A stretch of DNA of 7,219 nt. Origin: Gammaproteobacteria bacterium (GTDB lineage Bacteria > Pseudomonadota > Gammaproteobacteria > GCA-002705445 > GCA-002716945). The stretch spans positions 1 to 7,219 of the forward strand of contig NZWU01000025.1 of the NCBI GenBank assembly GCA_002701705.1, read 5' to 3'. The notes beneath the pieces were generated by a model. That model worked only from the letters and a program-made list of their open reading frames with translations, had not been told where the DNA came from and ran no database searches. This document shows, in pieces, positions 1 to 6,525 of the stretch. Position numbers and translations under genes: made by a program. How positions within the stretch are numbered: the first letter of the stretch is position 1; the number at the start of each line of letters is the position of its first letter.

Positions 1-788
1 AACCTCTCTAAGGTTTGTGGTGTAAGGTTTATTTCTGGGACAACAATTAGGATTTGACCTCTTTTGGAAGCAATTAAATCAGAGATTTTTATATATAACT
101 CAGTTTTACCACTTCCTGTAACCCCTTCTATTAGATAACTATTAAATGAATTTATATCGGATTTTATAGATTTGTAGATGTTTGTCTGTTCTGTGCTGAG
201 ATTTATTGAATGCGATTCAGATTCATTTTTAGGTACATATTCCAATTTTTTGATATAACCTTCTTTGACGAGTGTATGGAAAATAGTTAAATTTTTTGTA
301 ATTTTTTTAATATCATCCAAAAACGTCTGATTTTTATTTTTTATAAATTCATAAATTTTTTTTTGACTAGGTTTGTTATTAAAATAATGAGTATCTATCT
401 GACTATTTGCAGAATAGTAATAATTTTTGAATTTTTCCTCATTTATTTTTTCTCCCTTACGAAGGATGGATGGTATAGCGCCAAATAGTACTTGACCAAT
501 AGGATGTTGATAATAACTCGAACCCCAAACACATATATCCATGATATCTTGATTGATGATAGGAACTTCATCAATTTGTTTTAATAACTCTTTTACTTGG
601 TAATTTAATTTTAGATTTCCATCTATGGCAGCGTTGCCTGCCTTCATTGTGATTCCAACCATTTTTTTTCTGCCAAATGGTATTTCAACTCTGATACCCG
701 CTAACGGCTGATTCATACCCTTTGGCACCATGTAATCAAAGGTATGATAAATTGGAAGATTCAAGGCAACTTTGATTAAATTGGACAT
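1..788 (-). CDS. priA: Primosomal protein N' (PriA helicase), N-terminal part, cut by window edge
   Basis: PriA is the 3'-5' DNA helicase that recognises stalled or D-loop forks and reloads the replicative helicase in the cytoplasm. The reading frame is open from the ATG at 788-786 to the left edge, giving 262 whole codons. Residues 1-105 match the PriA 3'-DNA-binding domain (HTFDYMVP near 15-22, GIRVEIPFGR at 31-40, YYQHPIGQVLFGAIPSILR at 92-110). A less conserved winged-helix region follows at about 135-185. The Walker A motif GVTGSGKTELY starts at residue 222 and places its lysine at 228, close to K230 of E. coli PriA. PEINLTPQ (251-258) matches the family's PEIGLTPQ. The zinc-binding and C-terminal helicase parts lie outside the window. 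No Shine-Dalgarno precedes the start; a TATAAT ends six bases upstream, suggesting a leaderless mRNA. The gene is divergent from the HNH gene. Identification is firm. Confidence 0.95.
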   Translation of the reverse strand, partial: MSNLIKVALNLPIYHTFDYMVPKGMNQPLAGIRVEIPFGRKKMVGITMKAGNAAIDGNLKLNYQVKELLKQIDEVPIINQDIMDICVWGSSYYQHPIGQVLFGAIPSILRKGEKINEEKFKNYYYSANSQIDTHYFNNKPSQKKIYEFIKNKNQTFLDDIKKITKNLTIFHTLVKEGYIKKLEYVPKNESESHSINLSTEQTNIYKSIKSDINSFNSYLIEGVTGSGKTELYIKISDLIASKRGQILIVVPEINLTPQTLER

Positions 789-794
789 TATTTA

Positions 795-800
795 ATTATA
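795..800 (-). promoter_or_regulatory. Putative -10 element of priA (leaderless)
   Basis: The minus strand reads TATAAT at 800-795, followed by six bases and then the priA ATG at 788. With the usual spacing, transcription would start on or next to the A of the ATG. No convincing -35 hexamer is seen 16-18 bases upstream, so the call rests on the perfect -10 and its position. Confidence 0.5.
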
Positions 801-848
801 CATTTAGTCATGCCTTTTCATATTGAGGAAAATCAAGTCTATATTGAA

Positions 849-883
849 TTATCCACAGTTTTTGTGGATAAGATTGTGGAAAA
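849..883. promoter_or_regulatory. Cluster of three DnaA-box-like 9-mers
   Basis: A perfect consensus DnaA box TTATCCACA lies on the plus strand at 849-857. Its exact inverse TGTGGATAA is at 863-871, five bases away, and TGTGGAAAA follows at 875-883 (minus strand TTTTCCACA, which fits the relaxed TTWTNCACA consensus). Three matches in 35 bases make a binding site for the initiator DnaA likely. The first two form a 9-bp inverted repeat around GTTTT and could alternatively be read as a small hairpin. The site lies 61 bases upstream of the priA start, so it may be an origin element or a DnaA-responsive control site. No dnaA, dnaN, gyrB, rpmH or mnmG is seen nearby. Confidence 0.65.
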
Positions 884-896
884 CTAGCAAGTTTGG

Positions 897-921
897 AGCA
901 ATGGTTATTCTAGCCATTGCT
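897..921. other. Perfect-arm hairpin of unknown role
   Basis: AGCAATGGTTA (897-907) pairs with TAGCCATTGCT (911-921) over 11 base pairs, with one G-U pair in the plus-strand RNA reading and a three-base loop. It is the strongest hairpin I noticed in the window. No plus-strand gene lies upstream, and the following bases (GTTATTTAG) are only moderately U-rich, so a normal intrinsic terminator is not well supported. It could end a small RNA, form a DNA cruciform beside the DnaA boxes, or be a protein-binding palindrome. Confidence 0.5.
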
Positions 922-956
922 GTTATTTAGATTGTTCAATTTATAACCAATTTAAA

Positions 957-1020
957 AAGTATATATTTTTCAGATACTTATAGGATAAATATTTTTTTTA
1001 TTTTATATACCTCAATTTAA
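957..1020. other. AT-rich tract, candidate DNA-unwinding segment
   Basis: Of these 64 bases only about nine are G or C by hand count, and the tract includes an eight-base T run. It lies about 75 bases to the right of the DnaA-box cluster. Bacterial origins pair DnaA boxes with an easily melted segment, so it is a candidate unwinding element if the region is an origin. High AT content is common in this genome, so on its own this is weak. Confidence 0.35.
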
Positions 1021-1168
1021 ACTAATGTTTTATTGATACTCTATAAAACTGTTAATAAACATAGAGTTTTTGTTTGAATACTGCATTTTAAAGTATAAAA
1101 ACGACTATAATTTATAAATTTTTCATGTATTTTTCCATTTTTCTCTCTGATTTGAATGTAATAGAAAG

Positions 1169-1196
1169 TTGTTATGTATAAATGAATCGCTATAAT
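1169..1196 (+). promoter_or_regulatory. Putative promoter of the HNH gene
   Basis: TTGTTA (1169-1174, four of six to TTGACA) and a perfect TATAAT (1191-1196) are separated by 16 bases. Transcription would start near 1203, within two bases of the ATG at 1205, so the message would have essentially no leader. hemH follows 20 bases after the HNH gene and may share this promoter. Confidence 0.6.
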
Positions 1197-1204
1197 CTAA
1201 GTTT

Positions 1205-1789
1205 ATGATTACGCAACAGCAAATATTAAGGTTAAATTCTGCAGGCCGTCCGACTGGATGGATAAATTATCAAGATGCTGTGAGATTGTATTGTAATGAT
1301 CAAGTTTCATATGAATGTGGTACATCATCCCTATTAATTAGAGGCGGCCATAATAGGATAACAAACAAACAAAGTAAGGTTTTGCTCAATTCAATTGTGG
1401 CAACACGGAATGTTGGTAAATTTGATTATTCTTCATTTACCCCAACTCTAAATAATGAAACCTTGTTCAAGAGAGATAATCACCACTGTATGTACTGTGG
1501 ACAAGAATTTACAAAAAAAGAACTATCTCGTGACCACATCATTCCTTTATCGCATGGAGGAAGAGATGTCTGGACAAATGTGGTAACCGCTTGCAGGAGA
1601 TGTAACAATGCTAAAGGAGGAAAACCTCCAGAAGATGCCGACATGTTATTGATTGCCATACCATTTATTCCTTCAAGAGTTGAATATATACTTTTAAAGG
1701 GTAGAAAAATACTTGCTGATCAAATGGAGTTTTTGATGTCACATATTCCAAAATCTAGTCCAATTTTTGAGAGATATAAAATAAGTTAA
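1205..1789 (+). CDS. HNH endonuclease family protein
   Basis: This 194-residue cytoplasmic protein belongs to the widespread stand-alone HNH nuclease family with a zinc-ribbon HNH core. The core spans about residues 86-140: CMYC (C95, C98) and CRRC (C130, C133) are the zinc knuckles, DH at 110-111 within SRDHIIPLSHGG holds the metal/catalytic histidine, and N125 and N134 occupy the later HNH positions. The first 80 residues form a family-typical N-terminal region (for example LNSAGRPTGWI near 10-20), and the C-terminal DQMEFL (172-177) is also typical of gammaproteobacterial members. The motifs are intact, so it is probably an active nickase or nuclease. No methyltransferase, phage or intein partner is present, and its substrate and role are unknown. 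It lacks a Shine-Dalgarno. It lies beside the DnaA-box region and 20 bases upstream of hemH, which suggests a vertically inherited housekeeping gene rather than a mobile one. Confidence 0.88.
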   Translation: MITQQQILRLNSAGRPTGWINYQDAVRLYCNDQVSYECGTSSLLIRGGHNRITNKQSKVLLNSIVATRNVGKFDYSSFTPTLNNETLFKRDNHHCMYCGQEFTKKELSRDHIIPLSHGGRDVWTNVVTACRRCNNAKGGKPPEDADMLLIAIPFIPSRVEYILLKGRKILADQMEFLMSHIPKSSPIFERYKIS

Positions 1790-1809
1790 TATTGTTTTAA
1801 AATCTATTA

Positions 1810-2811
1810 ATGAACAAGGATTTAACCGATAGAATAGCTGTTCTTTTGATAAACTTAGGAACACCAGAAAAACCATACAAGGATGAGGTTAGAGAATATT
1901 TAAAAGAGTTCTTATCCGATAAAGATGTAATACGGTTGCCAAGACTAATTTGGCTACCAATACTGCATGGTTTTGTTTTGCCTTTTCGACCTAAGAAAAG
2001 CGCTCGTCTATATCAGAAAGTTTGGACTGAACGGGGATCACCATTACTGTTTAACACAAACGATCAGTCAAGATCATTACAAAAAAAGCTGGATGATTAT
2101 AAACCTGGTAAATATCATGTCGATGTAGCAATGCGATATGGAAAACCTTCGATAAGTGAAAAATTAAATGATATTGCAAATAAAGGGGGTAAAAAAATCA
2201 TTATAATACCTCTATTCCCACAATTTTCAACTACTACAACTCGTTCTATCGTAAACAAAGTTCTTGAAATATGTAAGAAAGATTTGAAATCTTCATCACT
2301 AAAAACTAAAATCATTGAGCATTTCCATGATGATGAATTATACATAAAGGCATCAGTAGAAATTATCAAAAAATTTCAAGAAACTCATGGAGCGCCAGAT
2401 AAATTGTTGTTTTCATTTCATGGCATACCTAAATCCTACATTGGGCCTGATGAACCATATCATACACAATGCCTGGCCACAGCAAAACTTATTGCTCAGT
2501 CACTAAAACTCAATCAAAGTTCATACGAAATCGTTTTCCAATCAAGATTTGGTATGGCAGAATGGATAAAGCCATATTTATCGGACAGGCTATATAGTCT
2601 ACCTACTGAAAATAAAAAAAATATACAAGTATATTGTCCTGGATTCGTTTCTGATTGCTTAGAGACCTTGGAAGAAATCAATAATGAGTCTAGAGAACTT
2701 TTTTTAAATTCTTCTGGTGAAAAATTTTCGTTCATATCATGTATGAACAGTGACAAAATTTTCATTGAATGTTTAGAAAATTTAGTAATTAGAAAGAGTG
2801 AAGGATTTTAG
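1810..2811 (+). CDS. hemH: Ferrochelatase
   Basis: Ferrochelatase inserts Fe2+ into protoporphyrin IX, the last step of protoheme synthesis, at the cytoplasmic face of the inner membrane. The 333-residue length is normal. Family signatures appear in order: LINLGTPE (13-20), ERGSPL (74-79), the loop IIPLFPQFSTTTT (132-144), FSFHGIPKSY (201-210) with the metal-binding/catalytic His204, YHTQC (217-221), FQSRFGMAEWIKPYL (243-257) and PGFVSDCLETLEEI (277-290), where E285 corresponds to the catalytic Glu of the human enzyme. No transmembrane tail is present. The ATG is 20 bases after the HNH stop. It has no Shine-Dalgarno but sits six bases behind TAAAAT (1798-1803). The TAG stop overlaps the TAA of convergent pfp. 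Identification is secure. Confidence 0.97.
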   Translation: MNKDLTDRIAVLLINLGTPEKPYKDEVREYLKEFLSDKDVIRLPRLIWLPILHGFVLPFRPKKSARLYQKVWTERGSPLLFNTNDQSRSLQKKLDDYKPGKYHVDVAMRYGKPSISEKLNDIANKGGKKIIIIPLFPQFSTTTTRSIVNKVLEICKKDLKSSSLKTKIIEHFHDDELYIKASVEIIKKFQETHGAPDKLLFSFHGIPKSYIGPDEPYHTQCLATAKLIAQSLKLNQSSYEIVFQSRFGMAEWIKPYLSDRLYSLPTENKKNIQVYCPGFVSDCLETLEEINNESRELFLNSSGEKFSFISCMNSDKIFIECLENLVIRKSEGF

Positions 2812-4067
2812 ATTTCAAATTTAGAAAGTTTTTTCTTTACTAAGTATTTTTTTAGCTTAGCATACTCTGGAATGCCATTTTTATATGAAGGATAATCTTC
2901 GCCTTTAACCAAATTAAGTATATAGTCTTTACATTTCTTTGTAATACTAAACCCATCTAATCCAATATATCCTTTAGGAAGAATTTTTTCTTTATTTGCA
3001 ACATTTCTCAGATCTGTATGACCAATTGACCAAGAGTATCTCCCATTTTTCATCTTTCCTTTAATAGTTAACATAATTTCATTCTTTCCTTGTTTCACAA
3101 ATTCGATAGATTTTTTTCCCAATTGAAAAGCTTGTTCAACATCAATTTTTGAACCGATATGTCTTGATGATCTTTGGAGATAGTCTGATACTGCCCAATG
3201 TACTTTATATTTAAGTGAATTGGTTACCATGGAAGCCAATTTTGGAGCTACTCCCCCAAGTTGTGCATGCCCGAAGCTATCTTTATCGCTACTACTGGAA
3301 ATGAACTCTTTTTTTGAATTTCTTATTCCTTCTGATGCTACAACTACACAATAACCATTAGTTTTTACTGCTTGATTGACTTTTTTAAGAAATTTTGTTG
3401 AATTAAAAGTTACTTCTGGAAGTAGAATAATATGCGGTGGGTCATTTGCCTTATTTTTAATAATCCCAGATGCAGCTGCTAACCAACCAGCATGCCTTCC
3501 CATGACCTCTAAAATGAATACTTTTGTAGACGACTCTGCCATTGATGCAACATCTAAAGAAGCCTCATAAGTAGAGACAGCAATATATTTTGCTACAGTA
3601 GCAAACCCAGGGGAGTTATCAGTTATTGGCAAATCATTGTCAATTGTTTTTGGCAAACCAATGCATTGTAATTCATAATTCATTGATTTACAGTATTGCG
3701 ATAACTTGAGCGTAGTATCTTGAGAGTCACCTCCGCCATTATAAAAAAAATACCCAATGTCATGGGCATTAAATACTTCTAATATTCTTTGAAATTCTTT
3801 TTTATTTTTAACTGGATCTTTAAGTTTGAGTCTACATGAACCAAAAGCACCTCCAGGTGTAAATTTTAAACTATCCAATTGTTTAGAATTTTCTTTTGAA
3901 ATATCAATAAGTTCTTCTTTCAAAGCACCAATAATACCATTCTTCCCAGCATATATTTTTCCAAAAAAGTTTTTACTTTTCTTTGCTGATTTAATTAGTC
4001 CCAATGCTGTTGCATTAATTACAGGAGTAACTCCACCAGATTGGGCATAAAAAATATTTTTTTTCAT
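2808..4067 (-). CDS. pfp: Pyrophosphate-dependent 6-phosphofructokinase
   Basis: The enzyme interconverts fructose 6-phosphate and fructose 1,6-bisphosphate with PPi as phosphoryl donor, so it can act in both glycolysis and gluconeogenesis. The 419 residues are typical of the long PFP form. Visible motifs are QSGGVTPVIN at 9-18, the donor-site loop GGGDSQDT at 111-118 (the Asp version rather than the ATP-type GGDGS), PKTIDND at 139-145 with the lysine (K140) that marks PPi enzymes where ATP-PFKs carry glycine, MGRHAGW at 189-195 and PEVTF at 217-221. The PPi assignment is inferred from these residues. The start ATG overlaps the TGA of the upstream nuclease gene by four bases (ATGA), pointing to translational coupling; a weak GAGA lies six bases before it. 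It is the last gene of the minus-strand cluster and meets hemH tail to tail. Confidence 0.93.
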   Translation of the reverse strand: MKKNIFYAQSGGVTPVINATALGLIKSAKKSKNFFGKIYAGKNGIIGALKEELIDISKENSKQLDSLKFTPGGAFGSCRLKLKDPVKNKKEFQRILEVFNAHDIGYFFYNGGGDSQDTTLKLSQYCKSMNYELQCIGLPKTIDNDLPITDNSPGFATVAKYIAVSTYEASLDVASMAESSTKVFILEVMGRHAGWLAAASGIIKNKANDPPHIILLPEVTFNSTKFLKKVNQAVKTNGYCVVVASEGIRNSKKEFISSSSDKDSFGHAQLGGVAPKLASMVTNSLKYKVHWAVSDYLQRSSRHIGSKIDVEQAFQLGKKSIEFVKQGKNEIMLTIKGKMKNGRYSWSIGHTDLRNVANKEKILPKGYIGLDGFSITKKCKDYILNLVKGEDYPSYKNGIPEYAKLKKYLVKKKLSKFEI

Positions 4068-4978
4068 ACAATCTCACATGAATTTTCTATCTGGCTAATC
4101 CAAGATTTTTTTTGTCCAGGATTCATTCCAGTCTGCAATAAAAAATCATCAATTTTATTTAAATGGACCCTGCCTCTCTCGATTAACCCATCATTGTTCT
4201 CTATAGAGTCAATATATGCCAAGGTAGAAAGATTCTTTGATAAACGTATCATTTCCTCATTCTCAGTTATTATTTTGGCATATCTTTGATATTTTGCTCC
4301 TAAGTCTGATGGAATTAAATCAATATTATTAAAAACATTCTCAATATTTTTATATTTAGATATCAACACAGAAGCGGTTTTTTCACCAATGCCCGGTGCA
4401 CCTGGTATATTATCAACTGAATCACCCATTAAACCCAGGAAATCTGGAAGATTTTGCGGTGAAAATCTGAGCTTATTTTTTAAATCATTATAATTAAATT
4501 TTCTATCATTCAGATTCCACCAGATATCGTTCTTGTAAATTATTTGAAAAAGATCCTTGTCATTCGTAAAAATTATATTTGACAGACCAGTTTTACGAGT
4601 GTTTATAGATAATGTATTTATTATATCATCTGCTTCATATTTTTTGCTTGCAAGATTATTTATTCCCAATAAATCCAAAAAGCTCCTACATAATTTAAAT
4701 TGAATTTTTAATTCTTGAGGAGCTTTTTCTCTATTTTTTTTGTAATCAGGAAAAATTTTATTTCTAAAGCATGAGCCAAGACTTTCATCAAAAGCACAAA
4801 CAATATATTTAGGTTTTATTTTTTTGAGTAGATTAAGAAAGAAAGTACAAAAACCAAGAAAGGCAGATATAGATTCATAATTTTTAGTTTTAATTGCTGG
4901 CATTGCAAACCAATACTTTAGAATAAACCCTGTTGTATCCATTATATATACGCCATCTTTTTTGTTTTTATTGTACAA
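4064..4978 (-). CDS. Stand-alone PolA-type 5'-3' exonuclease / flap endonuclease
   Basis: The protein matches the 5' nuclease domain of DNA polymerase I with no polymerase part attached. Such enzymes remove RNA primers and 5' flaps. Counted from the TTG chosen here (304 residues), the metal-ligand acidics are all present: D14 (YIMDTTG), D64 (CAFDE), E115/D117/D118 (YEADD), D140/D142 (TNDKD) and D186/D189 (GDSVDN). The FRN..PDYKKNRE region (71-84) and helix-hairpin-helix GIGEKTA (196-202) are also intact. This separates it from E. coli Xni (ExoIX), whose last acidic pair is lost. The start is uncertain. An ATG at 5026 would overlap the protease gene by 59 bases, and the ATG at 4942 would cut off the first beta strand (VYI). 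The TTG at 4978 gives a complete fold with 11 bases of overlap and has GGGGA about 11 bases upstream. Function is firm, start is not. Confidence 0.9.
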   Translation of the reverse strand: MYNKNKKDGVYIMDTTGFILKYWFAMPAIKTKNYESISAFLGFCTFFLNLLKKIKPKYIVCAFDESLGSCFRNKIFPDYKKNREKAPQELKIQFKLCRSFLDLLGINNLASKKYEADDIINTLSINTRKTGLSNIIFTNDKDLFQIIYKNDIWWNLNDRKFNYNDLKNKLRFSPQNLPDFLGLMGDSVDNIPGAPGIGEKTASVLISKYKNIENVFNNIDLIPSDLGAKYQRYAKIITENEEMIRLSKNLSTLAYIDSIENNDGLIERGRVHLNKIDDFLLQTGMNPGQKKSWISQIENSCEIV

Positions 4979-6488
4979 TCTTAATGAGATCCCCAACTTT
5001 TGGGTTTTTGTTAGGATAGTGTCCATTCAACAGCCTTAATTTATCAACTGCAAATTTACCTAATGGAGATTGTTTCGCAAGACTTTCATAACTCATATCC
5101 TCTCTAAACCTAATAACTTTTATCCTGAGTCCTTTTGAATTTTTTACTTCTTCTTCAGACATTTTAGAAAATGTTTCCAAAATAACCTTGGACGAAGCAT
5201 CTCCTTGAAGATCAGGACTATGAGAAACAAAAATCCAAACTTTTGGTTTAAGATTTTGTTCTTTTATATCAAATATTGCCGTGAATCGTTTATATCTATT
5301 ATTAAAAGCACTTGATGATTTATATAGCATTGTATGTCCAACCAAACCATGATGGTTAAATTGCAAATCTTCCAACAATTCATTCCTCTCTAAAAAAGAT
5401 GTTTTATCAATACCATCATTTAAGAATATTTTTGGGGTTAATCCATTTTCTAAATCATCTTTCAAGAGTTCATCTAGATTTATAATGAGCAGGGTTTTGA
5501 AATCAGAATTTTTTGATTCTTGTTTAGTCAAAATAATATTCTTTGGATTATTTTTCAATTTCCAAGAATCATCAAAACTAAATTTGATTGCTAAGTCGGA
5601 ATGATAAAAAGTATTATTCTTGACATAACCTTCTTCTGGACTAGATCCATAGACCAACCCATCAATTATTTTTAAAAATTTTTCTTTATTCTTACTTTTC
5701 TTTGAAACTTTCTTAAATTTTTCTTCCGACATTACTTTCGCAATTCTTTTTTCTGTGTCTGGGTGACTAGAAAAAATTCCATGATAACCAACCACAGCTT
5801 CTCTACCTTCATGTTCAGCTATCTTTTTTTCTAATTCATCTCTGTTTTTCATCACTTGCAAAAAAGCCTTCATTGCCAAAGGATTATAGCCAGACGCCAA
5901 TAAGTACTCTTTTCCAAGTTGGTCAGCTTCAAGCTCATATTTCCTACTGTAACCACTATTTATCGCCATATTTAACAGATTAAATGCATTGTCTGTTATT
6001 TGGCTGCCAGGCACTCTAGATGCCACTATTCCAATAAGGATGTTTGTCAGTTGAGCAGTACTCATACCTCGTACTGCATGTCTTGCTGTAATATGTCCTA
6101 TTTCATGCCCTAATACACCAACTAATTCTTCTTCAGAATTAAAATAGGGTAAAATTCCTCTGAAAAAATATACATATCCACCAGGTGTTGCAAACGCATT
6201 AAATTGTGGACTATCAATAAGTGTAAATTTCCAGTTGAGTTCTGGTCTATGACTGTTTTTTGAAATTGTTTCTCCAAGACTTTTAAAATAATTATTCAAT
6301 TCTTGATTTTTAACAACTTTATTTTCCTTGAGAATTTTTCCATGATAAGATGCGCCCATACTAATTTCTTGTTGTTCTGTTATTGTTACAAAATCAGGCA
6401 TACCTGACACGGGATTTTTAGCACATCCTGAAAATGTGGAAAGAGTGAAAACAAGCAGAAACAGTATTTTAATTTTTTCCGTAAACAT
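4968..6488 (-). CDS. M48-family zinc metalloprotease, putative lipoprotein (BepA/YfgC-like)
   Basis: This is a predicted periplasmic, membrane-anchored protease related to BepA-type M48 enzymes that police outer-membrane protein assembly. From the start used here (506 residues) there is a short basic n-region, a hydrophobic stretch (about 8-20) and the lipobox-like FSGC with acylated Cys22. The catalytic HEIGH is at 128-132 (H128, E129, H132), the third ligand Glu is in ELEAD (E187), and FSSHPDTEKRI (239-249) is the family's post-catalytic motif. The C-terminal half (DGLVYGSSPEEGYV, ending NGHYPNKNPKVGDLIKIV) matches the accessory region of this M48 subgroup and ends in a LysM-like tail. The TPR repeats of E. 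coli BepA are not evident. An ATG at 6518 would add ten residues. I prefer 6488 because the signal peptide is then normal and TATAAT lies exactly six bases upstream. Confidence 0.9.
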   Translation of the reverse strand: MFTEKIKILFLLVFTLSTFSGCAKNPVSGMPDFVTITEQQEISMGASYHGKILKENKVVKNQELNNYFKSLGETISKNSHRPELNWKFTLIDSPQFNAFATPGGYVYFFRGILPYFNSEEELVGVLGHEIGHITARHAVRGMSTAQLTNILIGIVASRVPGSQITDNAFNLLNMAINSGYSRKYELEADQLGKEYLLASGYNPLAMKAFLQVMKNRDELEKKIAEHEGREAVVGYHGIFSSHPDTEKRIAKVMSEEKFKKVSKKSKNKEKFLKIIDGLVYGSSPEEGYVKNNTFYHSDLAIKFSFDDSWKLKNNPKNIILTKQESKNSDFKTLLIINLDELLKDDLENGLTPKIFLNDGIDKTSFLERNELLEDLQFNHHGLVGHTMLYKSSSAFNNRYKRFTAIFDIKEQNLKPKVWIFVSHSPDLQGDASSKVILETFSKMSEEEVKNSKGLRIKVIRFREDMSYESLAKQSPLGKFAVDKLRLLNGHYPNKNPKVGDLIKIVQ

Positions 6489-6494
6489 AATCTT

Positions 6495-6500
6495 ATTATA
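6495..6500 (-). promoter_or_regulatory. Putative internal -10 element before the M48 gene
   Basis: The minus strand reads TATAAT at 6500-6495, then six bases, then the ATG at 6488. This spacing would put the transcription start on the ATG. It lies between rdgB and the protease gene, so the protease may be transcribed separately from rdgB as well as by read-through. The -35 region is weak. Confidence 0.4.
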
Positions 6501-6525
6501 TTTGAAGTATAGAAACATTTGAGTT

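Larger units (their letters stand above)
789..1204. other. 416-bp non-coding region between divergent priA and HNH gene
   Basis: This is the only long stretch without a gene. I see no plausible protein, tRNA or rRNA in it. From left to right it contains the priA -10 region, a cluster of three DnaA-box-like 9-mers (849-883), an 11-bp hairpin (897-921), a very AT-rich segment (957-1020), a degenerate fourth DnaA-like 9-mer (1050-1058) and the HNH-gene promoter (1169-1196). Such length is out of keeping with the 0-20 base gaps or small overlaps between most other neighbours here, so the region probably has a regulatory or replication role. Confidence 0.8.

Noticed and set aside
849..871. Reading the TTATCCACA / TGTGGATAA inverted repeat as an intrinsic terminator
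   Set aside because: No plus-strand gene lies upstream and no T tract follows; exact match to the DnaA-box consensus explains it better.
1106..1111. TATAAT as an upstream promoter of the HNH gene
   Set aside because: No -35-like hexamer lies at 16-18 bases (the nearest, TTGAAT, is 26 bases away), and a better-spaced promoter sits next to the start.
1205..1789. HNH gene as part of a restriction, CRISPR-like or homing system
   Set aside because: No partner methyltransferase, RNA-guided nuclease domain, repeat array or interrupted host gene is present in the window.
2115..2369. Minus-strand open frame of 84 codons inside hemH
   Set aside because: It lies wholly within the well-supported ferrochelatase gene and its translation shows no family features.
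2514..2765. Minus-strand open frame of 83 codons inside hemH
   Set aside because: Shadow of hemH coding on the opposite strand, with no recognisable motif or start signal.
2829..2865. Possible terminator hairpins (GAAAG/CTTT and CTAAG/CTTAG with T runs) near the hemH-pfp junction
   Set aside because: The stems are only four to five A/T-rich pairs, the loops are long, and the sequence codes for the lysine-rich C terminus of pfp.
3376..4289. Three plus-strand open frames (3376-3570, 3826-4050, 4041-4289) opposite pfp and the 5' nuclease gene
   Set aside because: All are antisense to genes with complete family motifs; they have low-complexity hydrophobic translations and no support of their own.
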